Shown: positions 10,881 through 19,636, counted from the first letter of the stretch. The stretch is DNA of 64,000 nucleotides from Pseudoxanthomonas sp. PXM01 (GCF_014851815.1 NZ_JACVAJ010000002.1:682001-746000); one strand, 5' to 3'. Notes: generated by a model from the sequence alone, not told the origin. Numbers and translations are program-made.

Positions 10881-11330
10881 ATGAAGACCTTGCCCATCGC
10901 ATTGCTGGCCCTGCTGACCACCGCGCCTGCGCTCGCGCAGCCGACGGCGGAAGCACTCGACCTGAGCGTGCCGCGGGAGGCGACCTATGCCAAGGATCCG
11001 CCGGGCACCTGGTATGGCGACCGCCAGCCGGCACGGACGAAGGACACGGCGCCGGCTGCCCCCATCGATCCCTGCGTGTACTACGGCGACGATGACGGCG
11101 ACGGTGTGTCCGGCAGCGTGACCACCGGCATCGGCTACAGCAAGGGCCACGGCCGCAGCACCTACAACGCGGCCAACCTCAATCTCTGCAAGACCACGTA
11201 CGACGACGAAGGCAAGCCGCGTACGTTCAACTTCAATATCAACGTCGAGCGCTACGACGGGCCCGGTGGCTACTACGGCCCCTACGGTTACCCCGGCGGC
11301 CCGATGATGCGCGGCGCACCGCGCCCGTAA
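10881..11330 (+). CDS. Small secreted protein of unknown function
   Basis: 149 residues: a signal peptide (about 1-19, ending APALAQ), a disordered Pro/Ala/Asp-rich region, then a small conserved-looking domain. That domain has two Cys residues (PCVYYG and NLCKTTYDD) that could form a disulfide, and the pattern VSGSVTTGIGYSKGHGRST, which resembles a beta-barrel or lectin-like strand pair. The C-terminus is Gly/Tyr/Pro-rich (GGYYGPYGYPGG), typical of surface-exposed or low-complexity tails. It ends 5 bp before the convergent MFS stop. The start is the ATG that begins the signal peptide; in-frame codons upstream reach into recQ and are unlikely. I do not recognise a function. Confidence 0.75.
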   Translation: MKTLPIALLALLTTAPALAQPTAEALDLSVPREATYAKDPPGTWYGDRQPARTKDTAPAAPIDPCVYYGDDDGDGVSGSVTTGIGYSKGHGRSTYNAANLNLCKTTYDDEGKPRTFNFNINVERYDGPGGYYGPYGYPGGPMMRGAPRP

Positions 11331-11335
11331 GCCGT

Positions 11336-12487
11336 TCAGTCGCGCGTGGCGACGCGCGCGACCAAGGCCACCGCCACCAGCAGTACGACCAGCAGGCCCA
11401 GCGCTGCCGCCAGCGAGGTCAGCTTGGCGATGAAGCCCAGCGCCGCCGGCCCCAGCAGCACCCCTGCGTAACCCATGGTGGTGACCGCGGCGACCGCCAG
11501 GTGCGTGGGCATGCTGCGCTGACGCCCGGCGGCGGAGAACATCACCGGCACCACGTTGGCAGCGCCGGCACCGACCAGCGCGAAGCCGGCCAGACCGACC
11601 AACGACGACGGCACCAGGATCGCCAGCGTGAAGCCCGCCGCCGCGATCAACGCACCGCACACAACCACACGGAACGCACCCAGCGCCTGCACGATGCGGT
11701 CGCCGGTCAGGCGGCCGATCGTCATCGTCACCGCGAAGGCAACGTAACCGAAGCCGGCGGTGGCCGGATCGGCGTTGCGCACGGAGGTCAGGAACACCGC
11801 GCTCCAGTCCAGCACCGCACCTTCGGACAGGAACATCGCGAAGCACACCGCACCGACCAGCAACACGCGCCCGCGCGGCAACACGAACGCCGGATGGTCG
11901 CCGGCGCCGCCGTCCACCAGCAGGCCCCGGCGCGAGGCCGCCAACAGCGTCGCCGCGACGATCGCCATGCCGCCGATCGCCAGCAGCGGCGACGCACCGA
12001 GCGCCAGCGCACCGGCCACGCCGCCGGCACCGGCGATGCCGCCGACGCTGTACATGCCGTGGAAGCCGGACATCATCGCGCGGCCGCTGGCGCGTTCGAC
12101 GATCACCGCCTGCACATTCATCACCACGTCGAGCACGCCCATGCTGGCGCCGAACACGGCCAGCACCAGCGCGAGCACGGGAATGCTGGGCGCCAGCATC
12201 AACGCCGGCATGCACAGGCAGATCATCGCGCCCGCCGCCAGGATCATGCGGCGGCAACCGAACCGTGCCGCGAGCCCGCCGGCCAGCGGCATCATCAGCA
12301 CCGAGCCCACGCCCAGGCACAGCAGCATCAGGCCGAGTTGGCCGTCGTCCAGCGCGAGCTTGCGCTTGGCGAACGGGATCAGCGGCGCCCACGCCGAGAT
12401 GGCGAAGCCGCCGATGAAGAAGGCGATGCGGGTGGCGATGCGTTCGCGCGCGCCGGGGGCCGGCATCGCGGCGTCACTCACGGACAT
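11336..12487 (-). CDS. MFS transporter (YbjJ-like), bglX operon
   Basis: 383 residues with about 12 hydrophobic segments and the MFS opening FFIGGFAISAWAPLIPFAK. The loop 2-3 basic motif appears as GGLAARFGCRR and a second half-repeat appears near GRLTGDRI. The ATG at 12487 follows the bglX stop (12493) by only 5 bp, so the two genes are translated from one mRNA and the transporter most likely imports the beta-glucoside or oligosaccharide that BglX cleaves, or exports a product. The substrate cannot be read from the sequence. An in-frame start 22 codons upstream lies inside bglX and has no hydrophobic content, so it is rejected. The LacI-type promoter described at 14715-14743 should control both genes. 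Confidence 0.85.
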   Translation of the reverse strand: MSVSDAAMPAPGARERIATRIAFFIGGFAISAWAPLIPFAKRKLALDDGQLGLMLLCLGVGSVLMMPLAGGLAARFGCRRMILAAGAMICLCMPALMLAPSIPVLALVLAVFGASMGVLDVVMNVQAVIVERASGRAMMSGFHGMYSVGGIAGAGGVAGALALGASPLLAIGGMAIVAATLLAASRRGLLVDGGAGDHPAFVLPRGRVLLVGAVCFAMFLSEGAVLDWSAVFLTSVRNADPATAGFGYVAFAVTMTIGRLTGDRIVQALGAFRVVVCGALIAAAGFTLAILVPSSLVGLAGFALVGAGAANVVPVMFSAAGRQRSMPTHLAVAAVTTMGYAGVLLGPAALGFIAKLTSLAAALGLLVVLLVAVALVARVATRD

Positions 12488-12492
12488 GCGGC

Positions 12493-14673
12493 TCAGGGCG
12501 CCAGCAGTTCGAACGGCACCGCGTCGCCGACCGCGCTGGACGGCGCGACCCACAGGTCGAACAGGCCGGGCTCGGCGACAGGGCGGTTGTCGATGCCATG
12601 GAACTCCAGATCAGCGCGCGTCAGCGTGAACTCGACGTCCTGCGACTCGCCGGCGGCGAGCGCGATCTTGCGGAAGCGCTTCAGTTCGCGCACCGGACGC
12701 ACGCGGCTGGCGGTACGGTCGCGCAGGTAGAGCTGCACGACTTCTTCGCCCGCACGCGCACCGGTATTGGTGATGCGCGTGCGGATGGTCAGCGTGTCGC
12801 CCCAGGCCAGCGTCTGCGTGTCGAGTTGAGGCACGCCGTAGTCGAAGCGCGTGTACGACAGGCCATGGCCGAACGGATAGAGCGCGGCGTGGGTAACTTC
12901 GCGCCAGCGCGTCTGGAAGAAGCGCGGGGTACCCGGCACGTTGGGACGGCCGGTGGCGGGATGGTTGTAGAAGTACGGCTGCTGGCCAGCGTCCTGCGGG
13001 AAGCTCACCGGCAGGCGTGCGGACGGGTTGTAGTCGCCGAACACCACGTCGGCGATGGCCGGACCGGTCTGCGTGCCGAGGAACCAGCCGACCAGGATCG
13101 CCCGCGCTTCGCGCACGGCGCCTTCCAGCGCCAGCGCGCGGCCATTGCGCAACACCACGACGACCGGCTTGCCGGTGGCGACGACCGCCTCGGCCAGCGC
13201 CTGCTGCGCGGCCGGGAGCACGATCTGCGTGCGCGACTGCGCTTCGCCGGAGAACTCGTGCGGTTCGCCCACGGCCAGCAGTACGACGTCGGCCGCGCGC
13301 GCGGCGGCGACCGCCGCGTCGATGCCGCCGTCGATCGCCTCCTCGATGCCGCTGCCCGGCACGACGACCAGCGCGGACGGATCGTCCAGCGCGGCACGCA
13401 CGCCGGTTTCCACGTCCACCATGCGTGAGGCGTCGCCGAAGATGTTCCAGCAACCGCCGAGGTTGGCCGTGTCCTGCGCGAACGGCCCGATCAGCGCGAT
13501 GCGCTGGCCGGTCTTCTTCAGCGGCAGCAGGTCGCCCTCGTTCTTCAGCAGCACGATGGAGCGGCGCGCGCAGTCGCGCGCCAGCGCATCGTGCGCGGCG
13601 ATGTGCGACTGGTCGGCTTCGCGTTCGGCATCGAGGCAGCGGTAGGGATCATCGAACAGGCCGACCGCGGCCTTGACGTGCAGCACGCGGCGCACGGCTT
13701 CGTCGACCTCGTCCATGCCCAGCCGGCCATCGGCGACCAGTGTGGCGACGTGGCCGGCGTAGATGCCGCTCTGCAGGCTCATGTCCAGGCCGGCCGACAG
13801 CGCCTTCTGCGCGGCGTCGGCTTCGTCGCTGGCGTAGCCGTGCGCGATCAGCTCCAGGTCGGAGGTGTAGTCGGACACCACGAAGCCTTCGAACTTCCAC
13901 TCGCCGCGCAGGATGTCGGTCAGCAGTTCGCGGTTGGCCGAGGCCGGCACGCCGTTGATGTCGTTGAACGAGCTCATCAGCGTCAGCGCGCCGGCGTCGA
14001 TCGCGGCCTTGAACGGCGGCAGGTGGATATCGCGCAACGTCTGCGGCGCCATGTCCACGAAGTTGTAGTCCAGGCCGGCAGAGATCGCGCCATAGGCGGC
14101 GAAGTGCTTCGGCGTGGTCAGCAGCGAATCGGCGGCGGTCAGGTCCGGGCCCTGGAAACCACGCACGCGGGCGGCGGCCAGTTCGCAGGAGAGATGCACG
14201 TCCTCGCCGGAGGTCTCCGCCACGCGGCCCCAGCGCTGGTCGCGCGCGATGTCGACCATCGGCGCGAACGTCCAGTGGATGCCGGCGGCGGTGGCTTCCT
14301 TCGCGGTGGCGCGCGCGGTGCGCTCGGCCAGCTCGGGTTCGAAGCTGGCGGCTTCGCCCAGCGGGATCGGGAACACCGTGCGCATGCCGTGGATGACGTC
14401 GGCCCCCAGCAGCAGCGGGATGCCGAGCCGGCTCTCCTCCACCGCGATGCGCTGCGCCTCGCGGCCTTCCGCCGCGCCCACGCCGTTGAACAGCGCGCCC
14501 ACGCGACCGCTGCGGATCTGCTCGCGTACCTGCTCGGCATCGCGCGCGAAGGTCTCCGGATTGACCTCGAAGGCGAACGGCCGCAGCGCATCGGCGAAGG
14601 CGCCGAGCTGGCCGATCTTTTCCTCCAGCGTCATCCCGGCGATCAGGCCTTCGATCCTTCGCTGATGCGGCAT
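12493..14673 (-). CDS. bglX: GH3 beta-glucosidase, cytoplasmic BglX-type
   Basis: 726 residues. The GH3 (alpha/beta)8 domain comes first (GADVIHGMRTVFPIPLG, TPKHFAAYG), with the nucleophile Asp268 in GFVVSDYTSD. The GH3 C-terminal alpha/beta domain follows (ALIGPFA to NPSARLPVSFP), then a fibronectin III-like domain (EEVVQLYLRD to the end). It hydrolyses terminal beta-glucosyl residues of cello- or other oligosaccharides. Unlike E. coli BglX it has no signal peptide: a strong GGGAGGA Shine-Dalgarno sequence sits 7 bases before the ATG at 14673, and the protein begins directly with the GH3 domain. It should therefore act in the cytoplasm on imported sugars, which fits its coupling to the MFS gene. 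Exact substrate unknown. Confidence 0.92.
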   Translation of the reverse strand: MPHQRRIEGLIAGMTLEEKIGQLGAFADALRPFAFEVNPETFARDAEQVREQIRSGRVGALFNGVGAAEGREAQRIAVEESRLGIPLLLGADVIHGMRTVFPIPLGEAASFEPELAERTARATAKEATAAGIHWTFAPMVDIARDQRWGRVAETSGEDVHLSCELAAARVRGFQGPDLTAADSLLTTPKHFAAYGAISAGLDYNFVDMAPQTLRDIHLPPFKAAIDAGALTLMSSFNDINGVPASANRELLTDILRGEWKFEGFVVSDYTSDLELIAHGYASDEADAAQKALSAGLDMSLQSGIYAGHVATLVADGRLGMDEVDEAVRRVLHVKAAVGLFDDPYRCLDAEREADQSHIAAHDALARDCARRSIVLLKNEGDLLPLKKTGQRIALIGPFAQDTANLGGCWNIFGDASRMVDVETGVRAALDDPSALVVVPGSGIEEAIDGGIDAAVAAARAADVVLLAVGEPHEFSGEAQSRTQIVLPAAQQALAEAVVATGKPVVVVLRNGRALALEGAVREARAILVGWFLGTQTGPAIADVVFGDYNPSARLPVSFPQDAGQQPYFYNHPATGRPNVPGTPRFFQTRWREVTHAALYPFGHGLSYTRFDYGVPQLDTQTLAWGDTLTIRTRITNTGARAGEEVVQLYLRDRTASRVRPVRELKRFRKIALAAGESQDVEFTLTRADLEFHGIDNRPVAEPGLFDLWVAPSSAVGDAVPFELLAP

Positions 14674-14714
14674 GTAAGCGGTCCTCCCGGGAACGCCGGT
14701 GTTACGGGGGAGCC

Positions 14715-14743
14715 ATTATGAAAACGTTTACAGGCGGGGTCAA
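14715..14743 (-). promoter_or_regulatory. Sigma-70 promoter of the bglX-MFS operon
   Basis: Reading the minus strand, TTGACC (14743-14738) is followed after exactly 17 bp by CATAAT (14720-14715), 5/6 matches to each consensus hexamer. The -10 box lies 41 bp upstream of the bglX ATG. The spacer contains the operator described separately. Confidence 0.8.
14719..14732 (-). promoter_or_regulatory. LacI/GalR-family operator in the bglX promoter
   Basis: The 14-mer TGTAAACGTTTTCA is a near-perfect palindrome around the central CG that is the hallmark of LacI-family operators (half sites TGTAAA and TTTTCA). It overlaps the spacer and the first bases of the -10 box, a position where bound repressor would block RNA polymerase. 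No LacI-type gene is present in the window, so the regulator acts from elsewhere. Confidence 0.7.
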
Positions 14744-14792
14744 ACCCACTGGGAGCGGGCTCCGCCTGGCCCTCCAGGATGCGCCGCGATGC

Positions 14793-16820
14793 TTATCCGG
14801 CCATGCCGGAATGGCGCAGCAGCGCATCGATGCGGGGGGCGCGGCCGCGGAAGGCGCGAAAATTGTCGGCGGCAGCCCGGCTTCCGCCACGCGCCAGCAC
14901 CTCGCGACGGAAACGCGCGCCGGTGTCGGCGACCTCGGTCGGGGCCTCCTCGAAGGCCGCATAGGCGTCGGCGCTCAGCACCTCGGCCCACTTGTAGCTG
15001 TAGTACCCCGCCCCGTAGCCGCCGGCGAAGATATGGCTGAACTGGTGGGGGAAGCGATTCCAGTCCGGCGGAATGTTCACCGCCACCTCGGCGCGCACGC
15101 GGTCCAGCAAGGCGAGCACGCTGTCATCGGCGGGATCGAAGCCACTGTGCAGCTGCATGTCGAACAGGCCGAACTCGAGCTGGCGCACGGTGGCCATGCC
15201 GCTCTGATAGTTCTTGGCCGCCACCATCCGGTCGAACAGCGCGCGCGGCAGCGGTTCGCCGGTATCCACATGCGCGGTCATCGCCTGCACGCGCGCCCAT
15301 TCCCAGCAGAAGTTCTCCATGAACTGGCTGGGCAGCTCCACCGCATCCCACTCCACGCCGTTGATGCCCGCCACGCCGAGTTCACCGACCTGGGTCAGCA
15401 ACTGGTGCAGGCCATGACCCATTTCGTGGAACAGGGTGGTGACGTCGTTGTGGCTGAAGGTGGCCGGCTTGCCGTCCATGCCCCTGCCGAAGTTGCACAC
15501 CAGATAGACCAGGGGCGTCTGCGTACCGCGCGCTGTCTCGCGGCGGTTGCGGCAGTCGTCCATCCAGGCACCGCCGCGCTTGCCTTCGCGGGCGTACAGG
15601 TCGAGATAGAACTGACCGACCAGCGCACCGTCGCTGTCGATCAGGCGATAGAAACGCACATCCGGATGCCAGGTCGGCGCGGTGTCCTGTTCGACGCGCA
15701 GCCCGTAGAGATCGCCGATCACGCCGAACAGCCCGGCCAGCACTGCCGGCTCGGTGAAGTACTGCTTCACTTCCTGCGCGGAGAAGCTGTAGCGCGCCTG
15801 CTTGAGCTTTTCGCTGGCGTAGGCCAGGTCCCAAGCCTCCAGCGTTTCCAGGCCGAGTTGTTCGTGGGCGAACGCTTCCAGCTCCGCCCGATCGCGCTGC
15901 GCATGCGGTTTGGCGCGTGCGGCGAGGTCGCGCAGGAAGCTCAGCACGTCATCGGGCGTGTCGGCCATCTTGGTGGCCAGTGAATACTCCGCGTAGCTGG
16001 CAAAACCCAGCATCACAGCCAGTTCCGACCGCAGGGCGAGGATGCGATCGATCAGCGCGGAGTTGTCGAGCGCCGCGTTGTCGGCGAGTTCGGACGCGCG
16101 CACCGCATTCGCGTGGTACAGCGTCTCGCGCAGCGCGCGGTCGTCCGCATAGGCCTGCACCGGCAGGTAGCACGGCATCTGCAGGGTGAACTTCCAGCCC
16201 GGCTCGTCGTCGGCCTTGGCCGCCGCGCGCGCGGCCGACACCACGTCGGCCGGCAGGCCGCCGAGGTGCTGCTTGTCCTTGATCCAGAACTCGTACTCGT
16301 CGGTCGCATCCAGCACGTTCTGCGAGAACTTGGCGGAGAGCCCGGCAAGCTCTTCCTTCACCGCGGCGAAGCGCACCTTCTGCTCCTCCGGCAACTCGGC
16401 ACCGCCGAGCCTGAAATCGCGCAACGCATTGTCCAACACCTTGCGACGCGCTTCGTCGTACTGCGCCGCTTCGGGCGCATCGGCCAGTGCACGGTACTGC
16501 CGGTAAAGCGCGAGGTTCTGTCCCAGCGCGCTCCAGAAGCGCGTCACCTTCGGCAACTGCGCGTTGTAGGCAGCGCGCAGCGCCGGGCTGTTCATCACGG
16601 CTTCCAGGTGGGTGACCTGGTTCCAGGCGCGTGCCAGGCGCTCGGTGGCATCGTCCAGCGGTACCGCGAACGCATCCCAACTGACAGGCGCGACGGCTTC
16701 GGCCGTCTTCACCGCCGCCTCGGCCTCGGCCAGCAACTGGTCGATGGCAGGGGCGATGTGCTCGGGACGGATCGCATCGAAATGCGGCAGGCCGGAGAAG
16801 TCGAGCAATGGATTGGTCAT
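14793..16820 (-). CDS. prlC: M3-family oligopeptidase A
   Basis: A 675-residue zinc metallopeptidase of the thimet oligopeptidase family, cytoplasmic, which degrades short peptides including cleaved signal peptides. The zinc motif HExxH is seen as LFHEMGHGLH with the downstream Glu in GVEWDAVELPSQFMENF. The opening NPLLDFSGLPHFDAIRPEHIAPAI is typical of OpdA/PrlC rather than Dcp. There is no signal peptide. It follows the PLP-enzyme gene with a 27-bp gap on the same strand, so the two may share a transcript. The bglX promoter starts 50 bp after its stop. Confidence 0.93.
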   Translation of the reverse strand: MTNPLLDFSGLPHFDAIRPEHIAPAIDQLLAEAEAAVKTAEAVAPVSWDAFAVPLDDATERLARAWNQVTHLEAVMNSPALRAAYNAQLPKVTRFWSALGQNLALYRQYRALADAPEAAQYDEARRKVLDNALRDFRLGGAELPEEQKVRFAAVKEELAGLSAKFSQNVLDATDEYEFWIKDKQHLGGLPADVVSAARAAAKADDEPGWKFTLQMPCYLPVQAYADDRALRETLYHANAVRASELADNAALDNSALIDRILALRSELAVMLGFASYAEYSLATKMADTPDDVLSFLRDLAARAKPHAQRDRAELEAFAHEQLGLETLEAWDLAYASEKLKQARYSFSAQEVKQYFTEPAVLAGLFGVIGDLYGLRVEQDTAPTWHPDVRFYRLIDSDGALVGQFYLDLYAREGKRGGAWMDDCRNRRETARGTQTPLVYLVCNFGRGMDGKPATFSHNDVTTLFHEMGHGLHQLLTQVGELGVAGINGVEWDAVELPSQFMENFCWEWARVQAMTAHVDTGEPLPRALFDRMVAAKNYQSGMATVRQLEFGLFDMQLHSGFDPADDSVLALLDRVRAEVAVNIPPDWNRFPHQFSHIFAGGYGAGYYSYKWAEVLSADAYAAFEEAPTEVADTGARFRREVLARGGSRAAADNFRAFRGRAPRIDALLRHSGMAG

Positions 16821-16847
16821 GGGGGCGTCTCGTTCAGAAGGGGGTAT

Positions 16848-17960
16848 TCAGTTCGGCCAATCGGCCTGGGCCAGCGCGGGCAACCCGCGCCCGGCCACCG
16901 CCGCGGCGATGGCGTCGTCGCTTTCCACGATGGGGATGCCGCGCTGCAGATACCAGTCCCGGTTGTAGTAGCTGTGCGCATAGCGTTCACCGCTGTCGCA
17001 CAGGATGCTGACGATCGAGCCGGCCTGCGCTTGCGCACGCATGCGCGTGGCCGCCGCAAGGATCCCGACGAAATTGGTGCCGGTCGACCCGCCGACGCGC
17101 CGCCCGAGTACCGCGCTGACGTGGCGCATGGCGCCCAGGCTCAGCGCATCCGGCACCTTGACCATCGCGTCGATGCAGGCCGGGATGAAACTGGGCTCGG
17201 AGTGCGGCCGCCCGATACCCTCGATGCCGGAACCGCGCGCGCAGGTCAGCGTCGTGTCTTCGCAGCCGTCTCGGGCGCCCCGGTAATGGTCGAAGAAGAC
17301 CGAATGCTCGGGATCCGCGCACAGCACACGCGTCGGGTGGCGGCGGTAGCGCACGTAGCGCCCGAGGGTGGCACTGGTGCCGCCGGTGCCCGGACTGCAG
17401 ACGATCCATGCCGGCACCGGATGCGGTTCGGCTTCCATCTGCTTGAAGATGGATTCGGCGATGTTGTTGTTCGCGCGCCAGTCGGTGGCCCGCTCGGCGT
17501 AGGTGAACTGGTCCATGAAATGGCCCCCGCTCTCCTGCGCCAGTTGCCGTGAAACCTCATTGATCGCCGCCGCCTGCTCGACCAGGTGGCAACGCCCACC
17601 CTGGAACTGGATCGCGGCGATCTTGTCCGGCGACGTCGACGACGGCATCACCGCGATGAAGGGCAAGCCCAGCAGGCGCGCGAAATAGGCTTCGGACACC
17701 GCGGTGGAACCGCTGGATGCCTCGATGACCGGCGCGCCCTCGCGCAGCCAGCCGTTCGCCAGCGCGTACAGGAACAGCGAGCGCGCGAGCCGGTGCTTCA
17801 GGCTGCCGGTCGGGTGACTGGATTCGTCCTTGAGGTAGACGTCGATGCCGGGAAAGCCGGGCAGCGGCAGCGGGATCAGGTGGGTGTCGGCGGACCGGTT
17901 GTAGTCCGCTTCGATGCGCTGGATCGCCTGCGCCGTCCAGTCACGCGCTGCCGTGGTCAC
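16848..17960 (-). CDS. PLP-dependent cysteine synthase-family enzyme (Cds1-like)
   Basis: About 370 residues of fold-type II PLP enzyme. The Schiff-base Lys is in SHPTGSLKHRLA, a phosphate-binding Gly/Ser loop in SPGTGGTSAT, and the substrate Asn/Ser loop in EASSGSTAVSEAY. It resembles the group annotated as cysteine synthase-like or cysteine desulfhydrase (Cds1), which is longer than CysK/CysM and may lyse rather than make cysteine. The direction of reaction cannot be told here. I prefer the GTG start at 17960, preceded by AGGAA at a suitable distance. An ATG at 18002 in the same frame has no Shine-Dalgarno sequence and lies only 24 bp from the tRNA-Lys 3' end. Likely co-transcribed with prlC and perhaps downstream of the tRNA. 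Confidence 0.82.
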   Translation of the reverse strand: MTTAARDWTAQAIQRIEADYNRSADTHLIPLPLPGFPGIDVYLKDESSHPTGSLKHRLARSLFLYALANGWLREGAPVIEASSGSTAVSEAYFARLLGLPFIAVMPSSTSPDKIAAIQFQGGRCHLVEQAAAINEVSRQLAQESGGHFMDQFTYAERATDWRANNNIAESIFKQMEAEPHPVPAWIVCSPGTGGTSATLGRYVRYRRHPTRVLCADPEHSVFFDHYRGARDGCEDTTLTCARGSGIEGIGRPHSEPSFIPACIDAMVKVPDALSLGAMRHVSAVLGRRVGGSTGTNFVGILAAATRMRAQAQAGSIVSILCDSGERYAHSYYNRDWYLQRGIPIVESDDAIAAAVAGRGLPALAQADWPN

Positions 17961-18026
17961 GCGGAAGATTTCCTGCCGGGCGCCGACGCGAACGCAGCGC
18001 ATGATGGCGCGGCGGCGGGATGTGCG

Positions 18027-18102
18027 TGGTGGGCCGTGAAGGATTCGAACCTTCGACCAAAAGATTAAAAGTCTTCTGCTCTACCGACTGAGCTAACGGC
18101 CC
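18027..18102 (-). tRNA. tRNA-Lys (anticodon UUU)
   Basis: 76 nt with CCA encoded at the 3' end (18027-18029). The acceptor stem GGGCCGT pairs with ACGGCCC, the D arm is AGCTCAGTCGGTAGAGC, the anticodon loop CTTTTAA carries TTT, and the T arm GAAGGTTCGAATCCTTC contains the invariant TTCGAAT. The cloverleaf is complete. Confidence 0.97.
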
Positions 18103-18107
18103 GGAAA

Positions 18108-18134
18108 CGCATCCCGGCCTTGCACCGGGATGCG
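18108..18134 (-). other. 10-bp hairpin immediately 5' of tRNA-Lys
   Basis: CGCATCCCGG (18108-18117) pairs perfectly with CCGGGATGCG (18125-18134) around a 7-nt loop. Read on the minus strand it ends 5 nt before the mature tRNA 5' end and is followed only by TTTCC. It is either the terminator of queC (whose stop lies 42 bp upstream) or a structured 5' leader of the tRNA precursor next to the RNase P site. Confidence 0.6.
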
Positions 18135-18135
18135 C

Positions 18136-18165
18136 ATTCTAGCGCATCGTCCGCGAAGGGGCGAA
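18136..18165 (-). promoter_or_regulatory. Possible tRNA-Lys promoter
   Basis: TAGAAT (18141-18136, minus strand) is a good -10 box. TTCGCC at 18-bp spacing (18165-18160) is only a weak -35 match. Initiation about 7 bases downstream would place the hairpin at 18108-18134 inside the pre-tRNA leader. Confidence 0.4.
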
Positions 18166-18176
18166 ATCCGCCTGCC

Positions 18177-18842
18177 TCACACGTAATGCGTGGGGTCCGG
18201 CACGCCGGCGTCGGCGAAGCCGGCAGCGCGCAGGCGGCAGGCATCGCAGTGTCCGCAGGCGCGGCCTTGGTCGTCAGCTTGGTAGCAGGACACGGTCTGC
18301 GCGAAATCGACGCCCAGCCGCACGCCTTCGCGCACGATGTCGGCCTTGCTCATGCGCAGCAGTGGCGCCTGGATGCGCAGGCCGGCGCCTTCCACGCCCG
18401 CCTTGGTCGCGACATTGGCGAGCACCTCGAAGGCCTGGATGAACTCAGGGCGGCAATCCGGGTAGCCCGAATAGTCCACCGCATTGACGCCGCAGAAGAT
18501 GTCGTTGGCGCCCAGCACTTCGGCCCAGCCCAGCGCCACCGACAGCATGATGGTGTTGCGCGCCGGCACGTAGGTCACCGGGATGCCCGGCCCGCCGGCT
18601 TCCGGCACGTCGATGTCGTCGGTCAGCGCGGAGCCGCCGATGCTGCGCAGGTCCACGTGGACGGTCTTGTGCGCGGCGGCGCCGAGCGTGCTGGCGACGC
18701 GCGCGGCGGCGTCGAGTTCGGAGGTATGGCGCTGGCCGTAGCGCACACTGAGCGCATGCACGGCGAAGCCCTGTTCGCGGGCGATGGCGACGACGACGGC
18801 GGAGTCCATGCCTCCGGACAGCAGGACGACGGCATTCTTCAT
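18177..18842 (-). CDS. queC: 7-cyano-7-deazaguanine synthase QueC
   Basis: 221 residues. It converts 7-carboxy-7-deazaguanine to preQ0 with ATP and ammonia, a step toward queuosine in tRNA. The PP-loop SGGMDS is at residues 8-13, and the C-terminal zinc-binding Cys cluster is seen as [17 protein letters not shown]. It follows queE, which makes its substrate, with a 47-bp gap on the same strand. The two form a queuosine-precursor pair at the end of the tol-pal block. Start at the ATG preceding [10 protein letters not shown], the usual N-terminus. Confidence 0.95.
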   Translation of the reverse strand: MKNAVVLLSGGMDSAVVVAIAREQGFAVHALSVRYGQRHTSELDAAARVASTLGAAAHKTVHVDLRSIGGSALTDDIDVPEAGGPGIPVTYVPARNTIMLSVALGWAEVLGANDIFCGVNAVDYSGYPDCRPEFIQAFEVLANVATKAGVEGAGLRIQAPLLRMSKADIVREGVRLGVDFAQTVSCYQADDQGRACGHCDACRLRAAGFADAGVPDPTHYV

Positions 18843-18889
18843 GGGGCGATGCTTCGTGGGGTGAAAGGTAGGCTACCGCAGGCGCTGCG

Positions 18890-19573
18890 TCAGCGGCCCG
18901 GTTCGTCGTTCCACAGCAGCTTGTGCAGCTGCATCTGGAAGCGCACCGGCAGGCGGTCCTCGACGATCCAGTCCGCCAGGTCGCGCGGCGACAGTTCGGA
19001 TTTGCTGGGCGAGAACAGCACGTCGCAGCGCTCGGCCAGCCGGTGCTCGGCGAGCATGCCACGCGCCCATTCGTAGTCGGCGCGGCTGCACAGGACGAAC
19101 TTCACCTGGTCGCGCGCGGTGAGCAGCGGCAGGTTCTCCAGCCGGTTGCGTGCCACTTCCTTCGAGCAGGGCGTCTTCAGGTCAACCACGCGCGACACGC
19201 GCGGATCGACATCGGTGATGTCCAACGCGCCCGACGTTTCCAGCGACACGTCGAAACCGGCATCGCACAGCTTCCTCAGCAGCAGCAGGCAGCGCTTCTG
19301 CGACAGCGGCTCGCCACCGGTGACGCAGACGTGGCGGACGCCCTGGCGCGCGACTTCAGCGACGATGTCGTCGATCTCGCGCCACTCGCCGCCGTGGAAG
19401 GCGTAGGCGGTGTCGCAGTACTGGCAGCGCAGCGGGCAGCCGGTCAGGCGGACGAAGACCGTGGGCCAGCCGACCGCGTTCGCCTCGCCCTGCAGGGACA
19501 GGAAGATCTCGGTGATCTTGAGGCGTTCCAGCGGGGACTGGACGATCTCGCTGGGGCGGGCGGCGTCATTCAT
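18890..19573 (-). CDS. queE: 7-carboxy-7-deazaguanine synthase QueE
   Basis: A 227-residue radical SAM enzyme that rearranges 6-carboxy-tetrahydropterin into the deazaguanine ring. The cluster motif C-x3-C-x2-C is seen as GCPLRCQYCDTAYAF. The N-terminal substrate-fixing segment LKITEIFLSLQGEANAVGWPTVFVRL is typical of QueE, and VTGGEPLSQKRC is the GGE motif of radical SAM proteins. It lies 63 bp after cpoB on the same strand and just upstream of queC. The length matches the family. Confidence 0.95.
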   Translation of the reverse strand: MNDAARPSEIVQSPLERLKITEIFLSLQGEANAVGWPTVFVRLTGCPLRCQYCDTAYAFHGGEWREIDDIVAEVARQGVRHVCVTGGEPLSQKRCLLLLRKLCDAGFDVSLETSGALDITDVDPRVSRVVDLKTPCSKEVARNRLENLPLLTARDQVKFVLCSRADYEWARGMLAEHRLAERCDVLFSPSKSELSPRDLADWIVEDRLPVRFQMQLHKLLWNDEPGR

Positions 19574-19636
19574 GGGGTGCGCATGATACGCCCTGGCGGC
19601 CCGGCATCTCCGCCAGGCGCGCCGGACGTGGCCGCC

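Noticed and set aside
18027..18102. tRNA-Lys as an integration site for a mobile element
   Set aside because: There is no integrase and no direct repeat of the tRNA 3' end on either side within the window.
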